From Ciborinia camelliae (Eukaryota; Ascomycota; Leotiomycetes; Helotiales; Sclerotiniaceae), in the NCBI GenBank assembly GCA_025890175.1, contig JANPYM010000002.1, positions 704,383-768,382 on the forward strand: 64,000 nucleotides of DNA, in the 5' to 3' direction. The notes beneath the pieces are model-generated. The model saw only the letters and a list, made by a program, of their open reading frames with translations, had not been told where the DNA came from and made no database searches. Position 1 is the first letter of the stretch. Every line of letters starts with the position of its first letter. Positions 23,717 through 35,455 of the stretch are shown piece after piece. Made by a program: the position numbers and the translations under genes.

Positions 23717-26700
23717 CTACTTTCTGAAGGCCGTAGAAATATCGGCTCTTGTCCATTCGGCAAGAACTTCTCCATCATACACATCTCTGCTGATTGTCAA
23801 AATTCTATCATCAACCCTTTCGTAAAATCTTTCGCATTGTTGATGCACTTTGATGACAAGCTCTCGACTGAGTCCTGGATCGTCTGCATCACCGAAATGC
23901 TTTTCGACTCGCTTCTTGAGAGTTTCGATGCCCTTCCTAATTTCCTTCGCGTCGTACCCAGCAAGGATCTTCTTGAAAGTGGATTTGGAGTGACTCGGCA
24001 TTGATGAAATTCTCGAAGCCGATTCACCAGGCTGTCTTGAAAGCATAAGACTCTCTGTGCTTTCTAAGAAATCGAGAAGTTTTCCTAGAGGTCTTCGAAT
24101 CACGGCGCCAAGATATAAAGTCATATGTTCATCCATTTCTTGGCTAGCATTCTCTCTCCATTCTTCAAGTATTGGGTTGGAGCGAACATCCACTTCTTCA
24201 AGGTAGTGGTTCATATTTTCGATGAGTAAAATCTGATAATTGAGGGCCTCTTTATCCTCTGGATCCGCACCTGCAGTTTGAGCACTTGGAATCTCTCTCG
24301 CAATAACCTTAAGAGACTCAAACATAGTTTTGTTCAGTCGCGAATATGCATTGTTTACGATTTGTCGAACCTCGAGACCGACAGCAGATGTTAGCATCGT
24401 CTCTATTGCTGATGAAAATGAAGGAAATATCCTTATGAAGCCAATAACACCCTTGCGCTTCTTGATTTTGACTTTAGTATCTTCAATAGCTCGGATCTGG
24501 TCATCAAGAAATTTATTAAATAGACCAAGCAAACGAGCATGCAATTTTTGAAGCGTACGTGCCAAGTATTCCTGGCTTGATTCTTCGAGGTTAACAAGCT
24601 TACGCTCAATCGAAGCGAGTATACCGACACCTTGCCTATTCGAATAGTTAGTGATGTTTTTTTGACTAAATTAGTTGCGGGAGACATACAATGGATCAGA
24701 TTGGAGGGACCAGTCTACGAGTGCTTGCATATCGCCAGCCCAGAAAGCGTAGATTTCTTCCATGGTTTGAACGACACGTTTTGCCAAGATGCGATTGGGA
24801 TCCATAACTTTGGGCCTTCTCAAGTCGCCGCCTCGTCGCGAGTCAGGTGAGGCAGCTACGACAGACTCTGCAAAATCATGTTGCTCTAGTGACGTAACAT
24901 GGAAAAATTCAACAATAAAGTTCTGCTCCATGCTCATAATAGTAACCATTTCATCAAGAGCTCCGGTAAATACTTCATGTGGAGATAGTCGGCCATCTGC
25001 CTTGTCTAAACTGGACTTATTGCCACCATCGCCAATAGGAGATCGTATTTTGGCCAATGTTTGACTTCTCTTCACTGTCAGTTTTCTAGCAGTCGTAGTT
25101 GCAAGGCCTTCGGTCGGCTTCTCAGTTTGTGAAGTGAACAAGATGTCAAATTCATCCCCATGTGCTTTCTTAGCAGTCCGCTTCCAGGCAAAGACAGCAT
25201 CCCTAAATTCGTCCTGATATAAAGGTTTGCATGCAAGCTCGTAATCTACCAAAAACTTTTCCCATTCTACAGGGGCGACTTCTCTAGAAAACAACATCAG
25301 GGGACTATATCTCCAAAGTATATTCCTCGCGAGATCATGATGGCGTGGGTCGAGTTTGCTCTTCCCAGCTACTCTGGTAACATTACCACCCCTTTCTCGG
25401 TCTATTGATCTCCTTGCCTCATCAATTGCCGAGCGAAATTTCATGTGCAAGAAAGAATACAGACGTTGAAGAAACTCAACGCTAGTGAGTCGATAGACGT
25501 CTTTCTTCTCTTGTAAGACTCGCATGCTTCCGATTTCGCTATTGCCAAAACCTCCAGTTTTCCCGGAACGGACGCTACCATCTTCGCTTCTTCTAGGACC
25601 AGAAATACTCATTGAAGGGTCAATGGTGACCATAGCCTTGAACAATACGACCAAGGACTTTTCGATCTGCTCGAGATCATTAGGGCGTTCCAGTGATGCT
25701 GTCTTGAGGCATTCAAGTTGTGACGAGGAAATAGATATCGTGTCCAATAGAGATTGAAGCTCGGCTTGCAGCAGCTTCTGGTTGGCTGTTTGTACTTGCA
25801 GACCTTGTGACTGGGCTTCGATGTACGCAATATCCTCGTTAAGTGTCTAAAATGATTTATCAGTCTATAAAGTTCTTCAAGAGAGCATCCAATAAAATAA
25901 CTTACTCCAAGCTCTACAAGATACAGTGTGAGTAAACCATCAAGTTCGTCACATTCATCCATACATGTATCCAAACCTTTTTTGATCGCTTCAACCCGTT
26001 CGTCCTCTTCCTCTAATCGGTTTAGCCAGCCTCCAGCTTGAACTTTGTTGAGCTCTCGCTCAACATCATCTTTTAATGCATCGATAGCTTTTGTGTGCAC
26101 CCCTTCTCCTACCCATCCAAATTCATCCCAAGCATTGACAAGATCAGAGCCTCGACCATCGAAAAAGCCGGGATCAATACCCAAAGATGCGAGCTCTTTT
26201 TGCATTGCCTCGGAAGCGGATTTTGGCCGTCTAGGTTCTCGAGTCTTTGGCTTGTCTAATGATTCTGCATCTGGTATCTTTGAAGGACCTTCAACAGCAC
26301 TCGGTATATCCTTGTCAGGGACTGTGATTTTAACTTCCGGAATAACTTCCGGATTAGCTTTGCGTGCCGCCGACTTCTCTGGGGGAGCTTCAACTGGGGG
26401 AGAGACAACCTCAGGTGTAGCAGCGGGTACAGCAGCGGGTACAGCGGCGGACGGAGCATTGAATGTAGTTGCACTATCATTACTCATCGCACGAAGTAAA
26501 GAAGGAGCGGGGACCACGCCGGTTATGCCATCAGGGCCGTTTGGAGACTTCGCTGCTAAGGCTGCTTCTCTAAGACGTTCAGCTGCACCACCAGCACGAG
26601 GCTTGAATCCATTGGCATTTTTTGCAGCCCTGAGGAAAGTACTGGCAATATCGCCTTTGGATTTCTTTTTGATCATGGGCCCAAGACCGGGACGCACTTC

Positions 26701-28282
26701 CTCGTCTTCTTTCTCCTCTTCTGTCGGTGGCGATATAGGGCTTGTAGGTAAGACAATTGGGGAGACGGGAGAAGTAACAGCCGGAGGCGTGGGAATTGGC
26801 AGCGGTTCATCCTTACTGATATCACCCAAATTATTGCGAGGGGACTCCAATGATGTTGGCTCTGTGATTTTTGTTTCAATGCTGCCATCTCCGCTGGTCT
26901 CACGCTCGCGAGGTATTGAACGTTCGCTGCTACGAGTAGGAGGCCGTATATCATCCCTTCTCATACCAGGACTAGCTAAGGGGGCCGGCACAATGTTATC
27001 TGTCAAATCCGCACCACGTAAGCGAGAGGCATCTCCAATATTTGCCATTGGAGGGCGACGTCTTTCCGGTGGAATCGTTAACGGGGCAGGTATTGGCGGC
27101 GCATCCGCTGATCTGTCTATTTTCGGACTTGGAAAGCCGGATTCAGGGGGGCCGCGTTGGGGATTGGGTGTGACGCTCCGATCAGGAAAGCGACCTGGTG
27201 CGTTGGGCAAACCGTTGGCACCACCGCGTGAGCGAGGTGGTAAGCTCCCGCTGTCATCACTACGCCCAAAAGATTCCTGGCTCGGATTAGCTCCCTCCAA
27301 TCTACGCAGACTTGCTTGACTCTGTTGAGGTGTAACACCAGTTAGCTTAGCTCCCGGATTTGGCGACATATCTCGCTGTGGCCGCATAGGAGGTCTGGAA
27401 TTCAGTGGTGGAAAGGCTGGACTAGCATTGGGTGGCATTGGGCCGGGTGAGCGTTGTACGGCATCTCGACTAGGTTGTTTGTGCAGTACGGGCTCTCGGG
27501 ATTGCTCTCGCTTGAACGGCCGACTTTGGTTCTGTTCAAATGGAGAAGATGTAGAAGACGGTAGTTGTGGGGGCTGTGGAGGCCGCCGAAGTTCCTGAGG
27601 GGGAGGTTGTTGTGGTCGTGCAGAAGAAATGCCAGACAATTGTTCTCTTTCTCTGGAATCAAAACCAATGAGTTCCGGCGCTTTCCCACCAGTATATTTT
27701 GTATAAATTTTGACCAAACTTGCGATGAAGAATTGTTTTTCTTTTTGGGTATTGGCCTGCCAATAATAGGGCTTCCCAATCGTTACAATGAATCCCATAC
27801 CACCAGCCCATTGCTTGCGCTGTTCTTCCTCAGCATTGGCAGGAATGGCTCCACTAAAAGACTCTACTGCAGATAGATCATCGAGCATCCAAGTTTTGCC
27901 TATTGAAAAACTCCCATTCGCATTTTCCCTAGCCTTGTGCATACGGACCCGTCCAGATTTGCGCACGGCGACGATTATAAGACGAGGTTTTTTAACGTCC
28001 GGATTCGCGGTTGGGGGAGGTGGAGAAGAGGGATATGCAGCATCCTCAATGATCCTAATATGTGTGATGTATGATTCCAATACTAGACAGTCGAGGGGTT
28101 AGCATATAGCTGATACCTCCAGCGCAACCCGGACTAATCTTACAAGAGCCATCCGGATCCTTCTTCCCAAAACAGCTTTCGATAATTCGTTTCTTCTCGT
28201 CTTCAAATCTTTCCGCTCTGCTCATTCCACTTCTATCACTGCCGTTGGCCCCGCCAGGCCCATTCCGTAAAGAGCCGTCCAT
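23717..28282 (-). CDS. SEC3: Exocyst subunit Sec3
   Basis: Subunit of the exocyst that marks sites of vesicle tethering at the plasma membrane and hyphal tip. Four exons, 28282-28144, 28082-25906, 25846-24690 and 24635-23717 (introns 61, 59 and 54 nt), give 1463 aa. The N-terminal PH-like domain (about 47-165) runs from LLESYITHIRIIED through KSGRVRMHKARENANG to FIASLVKIYTKYTGG and should bind PIP2 and Rho-type GTPases. Residues 170-600 are proline/serine-rich. Coiled coil spans the second intron, where LVELG joins TLNEDIAYIEAQSQGLQ. The C-terminal helical-rod part contains LDEMVTIMSMEQNFIVEFFHV and MQALVDWSLQSDPLQGVGILASIERKL, with ERVDDRILTISRDVY before the end. Size and domain order match filamentous-fungal Sec3. 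A long plus-strand frame opposite the proline-rich part is a shadow. Confidence 0.95.
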
Positions 28283-28869
28283 GAGACGGAGCCACGTTGG
28301 TTAAATCGAGGCGATTGTTCTTTGTATCCTTTTCAATCATTTATTCGTAGAGGCGAATTGAATGTTGTTTTGCAGTAAGCTCGAGAATTAATTTCCTGCT
28401 CGTAATCGCATTCCAAGATCACAGCATAACCCAAAGAAGAAGAAGAGTGATTGTATGACGTGCAAGTTAGATATTTGGTGTTTAACCTTAATGGATAGTT
28501 TAACATTAACACACCAGCAGCATCAGCACCAGCACCAGCAGCTTTTCTAGGCTTAGTACGTACTCCGTATGCTCAAATCAGCACCGCCTGGGCAGTATTA
28601 CGGTTAACGGTGGCGAATAGAGACCTAAGAAGCAAGCACAGGAGGGTTTCGGAAACCTTTTCGAGGACGGAAATAATAATGTCCGACCAAGAGAACTTCA
28701 CAGATGACAGACATCAAGATTATATATACACTAATCCTTTTATAGCTTAGCGTATCTTTTATCATCTCTCCCTTGGAACTTTTTTTTTCTACCGATAAGC
28801 TGTGATTTTTGCGATCAATAACATCCAGCCCAACCAAGACAATATCTTCAACCACTTCATTCATTAAGT
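28283..28869. promoter_or_regulatory. Divergent promoter region between SEC3 and SRP40
   Basis: The 587 bp between two start codons pointing away from each other. It has a CAGCATCAGCACCAGCACCAGCAG-type imperfect repeat (about 28512-28541) and a poly-T run near 28776. Confidence 0.55.
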
Positions 28870-30327
28870 ATGAGACCAAAGCAAAACAAACGTAATATGG
28901 GGGATAATGCCAATATGCAGGCATTGGGAAAGAGAAGAAATCCTACTGGTCAACCACAGCCAGATTGGCTTTTTCCTGCTGGCTCTGGTGCTGATGCAAA
29001 TCAAGCCTTAGCAAGCAAATCTGGTAACGAAGGACGATCGAAGAATAAACAAGACAAGAAACTCGCACAAGATCTCCTCAATCGCCGAGATGCCGGCGAA
29101 CCTCCCAAGTCCGGAATTCCTTCCCATTTGCTCGATCTTGTCGGTAAATTCCTCGAACAGCACGAACTCATGCAAACCAGTCGCACCTTGAAGACTGAAC
29201 GTCGAAACCGAGATGAGGCGACAGCGGGAGCTGATAGTGCTGCTACCTCTCTTGAAGCTATCTACAATGAGTGGCAGGCGTTGAAAAAGGAGAATGTGGC
29301 ACTCAAAGCTTCAGCCGTTAAGAAGGATGAAACCCCAAAGCAAAGAGCTGCAAAGACATCATCTGCGGATACCTCAAGCAGCAGTAGCAGCAGCAGTGAT
29401 AGTAGTAAGGAGGATAGTGATGAGGAAAGTGGTGATGTTGAGATGGCAGATGCGCCACCAGCCAAGAAAAGCTCTTCTCGAAGATCTTCCTCATCATCCT
29501 CTTCATCTTCTTCGTCTTCGTCATCCTCTTCGAGCAGTTCCGACAGCGACGCCGATGATGAAGATGATGCGCCATCGGTCGTCAAATCTCCCTCGCCAAA
29601 GCCAAAAGTCAACACCCTAAAGCGCAAAGCTTCTTCGGATAGCGACTCGTCTTCATCCGATTCTGATTCAAGTTCAGAAGAAGATGCCCCAAAAACCAAG
29701 AAGGCCAAGACAGCTACTGCTGATAAGGAGTCTTCGGCATCTTCATCCGAGTCTAGCTCTGAAGACGATGATTCCGAGGCCGCGAAGACTAAGGATGATT
29801 CTAGCTCTTCTGGTTCTTCTGATTCCTCTGATTCCGATTCCGACTCCGACTCCGACTCCGATTCCGATTCCGATTCGTCTACACAATCAATTGCAAAGAA
29901 AACCCCATTGCCTGACTCCGATTCCGATTCATCTTCCGACTCCAGTTCTGACTCTGATTCCGATAGTGATTCTGGCAAAGTTACAAAGAAAGAAACAACA
30001 ACCAGCTCAGACACAAGCGAGACTCTCTCTGAAGGAAAGGGGTCTTCAAACGAGAAAGTATTAGACCCGCCTTTGCCACCAATGCCCGAGAAGCTTCCTA
30101 GGAAGCAAAATGTACCATTTTCTCGCATTCCCAAAGACACCAAAGTTGATCCAAGATTGTCTAGTAATGCATACGTACCATATGACTACGCACAAAAGGC
30201 CCATGAGGATTTGATCGTTACAAAAGGCAAGGGCTTCACCAAGGAGAAGAACAAGAAGAAGCGTGGAAGTTACAGAGGTGGTTACATCGACGTCGAGGGT
30301 AAAAAGGGTATCAAATTCGATGACTAG
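28870..30327 (+). CDS. SRP40: Srp40/Nopp140-type nucleolar phosphoprotein
   Basis: Intronless, 485 aa. Nopp140/Srp40 proteins chaperone snoRNPs and link nucleolus and Cajal body. Three parts are visible: a LisH-like N-terminal helix region (about 81-112, IPSHLLDLVGKFLEQHELMQTSRTL), a long acidic-serine tract broken by basic/proline blocks (about 160-390, many SDSDSDS and SSSSDSE runs that are CK2-type sites), and the conserved C-terminal Srp40 domain (about 405-485) with PFSRIPKDTKVDPRLSSNAYVPYDYAQKAHEDL and GSYRGGYIDVEGKKGIKFDD. The first ATG at 28870 is used here; a second in-frame ATG at 28906 gives a protein 12 residues shorter. The repetitive serine codons create a long antisense frame at 29262-30143, which is not a gene. 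Confidence 0.93.
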   Translation: MRPKQNKRNMGDNANMQALGKRRNPTGQPQPDWLFPAGSGADANQALASKSGNEGRSKNKQDKKLAQDLLNRRDAGEPPKSGIPSHLLDLVGKFLEQHELMQTSRTLKTERRNRDEATAGADSAATSLEAIYNEWQALKKENVALKASAVKKDETPKQRAAKTSSADTSSSSSSSSDSSKEDSDEESGDVEMADAPPAKKSSSRRSSSSSSSSSSSSSSSSSSSDSDADDEDDAPSVVKSPSPKPKVNTLKRKASSDSDSSSSDSDSSSEEDAPKTKKAKTATADKESSASSSESSSEDDDSEAAKTKDDSSSSGSSDSSDSDSDSDSDSDSDSDSSTQSIAKKTPLPDSDSDSSSDSSSDSDSDSDSGKVTKKETTTSSDTSETLSEGKGSSNEKVLDPPLPPMPEKLPRKQNVPFSRIPKDTKVDPRLSSNAYVPYDYAQKAHEDLIVTKGKGFTKEKNKKKRGSYRGGYIDVEGKKGIKFDD

Positions 30328-31523
30328 AGATCTGCCTTTTGGATTGGTAGTTTGATAATGAATGGTCGTCAATATTTCAGCATAAGAAAGGTATACCTTT
30401 GGAGGCGATTAAATTGACTGGGTAGCAAAGGAGCGTTTGGCGCAAATTCACATGATAGAAGTAGCGTCGCTACATTGATAATACAAAAGTTTGTCCCACG
30501 TATATAATACAGTTCTAGAATTCATGTCTCGCACACCGACTTCCCCCTTTTGAATGCACAAGACCGTTCTAGACGATATCCTACTGATCACATCTCGAAG
30601 CTTAACTCCAAAACTTCTCGTACTAGATAATCTCATGTCTTTCGCAACAGAACATATTCTCCATCTAGCTGTCAATTCTAAAGTGCTCGAACCAAATCTT
30701 ATGACAACAATATTCCAATGCACTCAGTCAGGGCTGAGCTCTAGGAGCACTATACGGATGTACTGTACAAGTGGTGCTGGTGAGTGTTCGGCGAGCTATA
30801 GAAAGCTCGGGTGAACACCTGGACAGCTAATGATGCCATTCCCATCGTAAAATCTACCGGTAGTACGTAAAGCTTGGCTGTTGTTAACTGTCATGGTCAA
30901 TGTCAACCTTGGGAGTATACATCTACATTGATCGTAAGTTCCAGGTCCATGGTTCAAGTTACACAAGATTGATTGCCTTGTATTCAGCCTTGCATTGCCT
31001 CGCTCGGGTGATGATGGATGATGATGGGTGATGATAAGCATGCTTATCTGAATGACTAGATCCCCTCATCATCTATCAGCCATTGATGCTTATTTACGAC
31101 TCTTTTTGAAACAATTATTAACGGAACACAACCCCGATATTGTTTCTTCCTTGCTCGACACACGTTTGGATAGTCAAATATTGGTACTGAGGCCTCTCCT
31201 TCGAATAAACTCTCCAGCTGGTATATAATTTGAAAGTACAACACAGCGTTAGAACTTTTATCGCTCTCATCACACAGGTCCGCAACCAATAGGAGCCCTT
31301 GCGCAAACACCCAATAATCTAGCAGAGTGGCTGAGCTCTCACAGGGCATTCGAGCATGCAACCTGGAACTTCGTGATAATTTTCACGACTCACATCTCTG
31401 TCATATGTGGGCGATCCGGCAATGACAATTTGTTTGGGGTACTAATATCTTGTCACTCTAGCTCTACAATCTTGTCAGGCAGCACTGCTCATAGAACTTT
31501 TGATAATAATAAGGCTGTATGGG
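30328..31523. other. Intergenic region, 1.2 kb, no gene seen
   Basis: Downstream of SRP40 and upstream of the adenosine-deaminase-related gene. It contains a short ATGATGATGGATGATGATGGGTGATGATAAG stretch broken into units near 31010-31036. No supported coding exon or RNA gene. Confidence 0.45.
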
Positions 31524-33526
31524 ATGGGCGTTTTGTGCTCCATACTTAAAGACGGCGAGGAAGCGCCGGGCAGTGAAATAAAAGAGGTCCAAAGAGAGAA
31601 GCCAAGGTCCAGTATCTTAAAGATGCCTCAATCTGGAAGACCAGGGACGAGAGCAAAGCAAATTTGGCGTGTTGCGATCGAGAAGAGAGAATTCGACACC
31701 CCAGAGGACTATACTAAAGCCCGCGAGAGTCTTCAGCTAGCTGAACGGAGAACTGCATTTGATGCGGAAGCTAAAGAGTTGGCTTCAGACGTGGAGAAAA
31801 GGGCAGCGGAAATTGTCCATCAAATCAGAAATTATGATTGGGATAAGACTTATGGAAAACCAGTCGATTCGAAAGGTCTCGCTACTGGTAAGAGAACTCA
31901 AGGAGAGCACTTTTTGGGGAACGTGGATCTCATCAATAGCACAAAGTTGATGGAAATTGCAAAACGAATGCCAAAGGGCGCTCATCTTCACATCCATTTC
32001 AATTCCTGCTTACCAGCACGGTTCTTGATACAGCAGGCGAGGAATATCGATGCAATGTACATTCGGAGCACTCTTCCTCTAACGTCACTGGAAAATTACG
32101 CAGCTTCACGAATCTCTTTCATGGTTATGACAGATTATGAAGCGACTCACGTGAAGAGCGAGGAGAAAGAAATATCTGTCCCTTTGGGGAATGTTCGGGA
32201 TGAAGACTACGTTTCTAATAGGTGGATGAAATACAAAACGTTCCAAGAGGAGTTCGACTTTGTAGATGAAGATGGCCAAAAGCTGAATGGTACATCTGGT
32301 GCCGAAATATGGCTCGAGAAAAAAATGCTGATTTCAGAAGAGGAGGCCCATGGTTGTTCTCAAACTGGTCGCGGGTATGTTTACCGTGTATATTGGGAAA
32401 CTTATAGCTAACAAGACTAGGATCTGGGAGAAGTTCAATTATAGGACTCAAATGATGAAAGGGCTGTTTGCATATGAGTCGGCATTCCGAAATTATACCC
32501 GAGAGTGCATTAAGGATTTTGTCAATGACAATATTCAGTATGCTGAGATACGTCCCAATTTTATGGCTACGAACTCACTGAAGTCTGATGATGGTAAGGA
32601 CACTATTGGCAATGAAGGGATTATGAAGATCATAAATGAAGAGCTCCACGATACTATGAAGGAGATTCGGAATGCTAAGCAGTATTTTGGAGGCATGAAA
32701 GTCATTTATTGCACGCCTCGATCATTCGATAGGGGTCAAATAGAGGTAGCACTTGATGAGTGCATTGATTTGAAGAACAAATATCCAGAACTATTGTGTG
32801 GTTAGTTTAGCACAAATTCTAAACTCACCCACATCAATTAATGAGAACATAGGGTTCGATCTTGTAGGCCACGAAGAGATGGGAAACGAGCTTCGACATT
32901 TCGTACCTGAATTTCTCGCATTCCGGCGAAAATGCCGAGACCAAAAACTAGACATCCCGTTTCTATTTCATTGCGGGGAGACACTACAGGTTGGTGATAA
33001 AGTGGACGGTAATCTTTTCGATGCGATACTACTGAACGCGAAGAGGATCGGGCACGGTTATGCAGTTGCAAGACACCCTATTCTCATGGAGATATTCAAG
33101 GAAAAGAAAATCGCCATTGAATCATGTCCTATCTCTAATGAGGTCCTTGGCCTCACTCCTAACATTGCAGGACATAACCTTCCAATATTACTGGCAAACG
33201 ATGTACCTTGTACGATTAACAGCGATAACGCTACATTTTATAGGTATTTTGCGTCATTGATAATTCATTCATTCAGAGCCTCACTAACAAATAACAGATC
33301 ATCTTTATCCCACGACTTCTATCAAGTAATGATCGGCTCCGAATCAATGTCTCTTCACGGCTGGAAACAGCTTGCAAAATGGAGTCTAGAGCACAGCTGC
33401 ATGGATGCTAAGGAGAAAAGAGAAGTTACGAGGGAGTGGACTACGAGATGGAGAGATTACTGTCAATGGATTGTTGATGAATATAGTTGGGTGAATGAAT
33501 GGACACCAGTGCCTGGTCGGCATTGA
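31524..33526 (+). CDS. Adenosine-deaminase-related enzyme (ADGF/ADA2-like amidohydrolase)
   Basis: Metal-dependent adenosine deaminase-like fold converting adenosine-type substrates to inosine-type products. Four exons, 31524-32374, 32421-32800, 32853-33243 and 33298-33526 (introns 46, 52 and 54 nt), give 616 aa. Motifs: HLHIHF (about residue 154; the two zinc histidines), NDNIQYAEIRPNF, GFDLVGHEEMG, FLFHCGETL (third zinc His and catalytic Glu), RIGHGYA, ESCPISNEVLGL, and NSDN where classic enzymes have a DD pair. The C-terminus SSLSHDFYQVMIGSE is family-typical. I see no signal peptide, although ADGF proteins of animals are secreted. The start is uncertain: ATG 31524 or ATG 31623 (MPQSGRPG), or an upstream exon. 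The last intron has no in-frame stop. Confidence 0.88.
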
Positions 33527-35455
33527 TCATGAATGCGATTAGGGTGGTTATGGAAGTTACGAGTACATTGTACCTCGACCAGGCTCTTTCGTTCACCTCC
33601 ACGGTCTTCATTTAATAATAATATCGACTGGAAGGAGATTCGGGACACGAAAATGGGATGGAAGACGCTACCGGGCGTTGGGAGAGTATAGAATTGGATA
33701 TATGAGTTTACAATGAGAGACGACTGTTACGTAGGATTCTGGGTGTATTATCTTTATAATCGAATATTTTTGGGAGTCTTCCTTGCGGTTTAGATTTTAA
33801 GCTTCTAATCATGAGGCTCTTGTCTCATAAATTTTTCGCCACCATAGCCATATGTCATTGGTATACGAAATCTGAATCTGACATAAGTAATAGGAAAGAA
33901 ACAAATGGTTATTACAATTGAAGCTCAGCCTCAATATACGGATAGGCAACAGCTACAAACAGAATGTACTGTATATGATATATTTGGCCAAGGAATTTAT
34001 CTCGCCATCTCGCCATTGAATGGTTGAGCCTCGAGTTCGGAGACGGCAATACGGCACTATCAATAGATATTTTCATCCAATCGATCACTACAAGCCTTAT
34101 ATAGATACCTAATTATATTAGAATCAAAAATAGAAATCACACCTTGCGATATATTATATCAAACACCCTCGTATCACCTTATCATCATCATATAAAAACC
34201 TAGGCAACAAATTATGTGCTGTAACCCCCCTTCCCCCTTCATTGACAAACGAAGAATATTCCAAACGATTGGAAATTACAGTACAGTCATCACCCTTTCT
34301 TCTTCCGCGTCCCGCAATATCGCTGTGCCTCCTCCTTGTCTCTTGTTCTACATACTCCGTGGTTTCGGGTGCAAGCATAGCTGCCATACAATTGCTTTTT
34401 GTCAAGAAAATGAATGGTATTATGGTAGGAAGAATGCATATCAAAAAAAGTCGACAAATGAAATAAGGAGAAAGAAAAACATTAGATGAACATCCAATGT
34501 GCTGGCTTCGAGAATCGAGAGTGGTAACTAGAGCCTACCTAGGGGCGGCTAGGTATCCACTTTTAGGGCTTGGCTCAGGCTGTCATATTGAGTTGATGGG
34601 GGCTTTATGGTGGTCTGAACACTGGACGGGCGCTAAATGGTTAGACTAAAACACTAAATTCTCACTGGAACTTTAGAGCTAAAAGAGATTTTGAGATTTC
34701 CAGATTTCAAGATTCGAGAGGAAAATGTATTTAAAACAACCTTCTATTACATAGATAACCTTACTCATGAAAAATATTATACTTAAATCAAGAGGTAGAT
34801 ATCTCAATGCAAAATGTCCCACAACCTCTCTTCAAAAAACATTTACAGTACATTGCAAACAAACAGTTTTTGGGGGGGTTAAATATAGGCACAGCGCCCC
34901 CATGTAATGATCGTCCCGGTCGTCCACACGCTACTGGGCTCGGCATCTTTTCAGCTCCAACTTCCACGGGCTTGTGACTCTGAGACGCAATATGATGAAT
35001 GGGGACTTGCTTGCTTGGCTTGCTTATTTTTTGTATGGAAGCCCTGCCGCCCTGGACTTTGGAGGAATTGTTAAAGATGGAGGGGGCTTGGAAATTGGAA
35101 TGAACGGAATGGATGAAATAATTATAGGTAAGTAGGGTTGGAACTCGGTTGAGGCTCTGTCGATTTTTTTTTTCTTTTTCTTTTTTTGCTCCAGTCACCA
35201 GATGGACGCTTGTTTTTCTTCAGAGGGTAGGTTAGGATAAGATATCAAAGGGGTTCCAGGTTATTATTGGAAAGTGCCCAGGTGAAGAGAATTTGGTACT
35301 TTAAGACGTGGCAAAGTGAGTGGGTAAAGCAGAAGAAGGAAGGCAGGTGCGGTTGACTCATATTTGACTCGAAGTCGAACTCGAACTCGGACTCGAACAT
35401 TCAAAACTTGGGACGACAATCGACAGACAAGAGTACCTTCGATACCATACTCGAT
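33527..35455. other. Intergenic region, 1.93 kb, no gene seen
   Basis: AT-rich stretch between two plus-strand genes, with homopolymer runs (A near 34446, T near 35166) and a G-run near 34872. Short frames on both strands look non-coding. The promoter of the next gene probably lies in the last few hundred bases, which include repeated CTCGAACTCG/ACTCGAAC motifs near 35368-35398. Confidence 0.45.

Noticed and set aside
26045..27319. 424-codon plus-strand frame opposite SEC3
   Set aside because: It is antisense to the proline/serine-rich part of Sec3 and mirrors its composition; no domain, no splice support.
29262..30143. 293-codon minus-strand frame opposite SRP40
   Set aside because: Serine codons of the Srp40 tract read backwards as Glu/Ser-rich protein; a shadow of low-complexity DNA.
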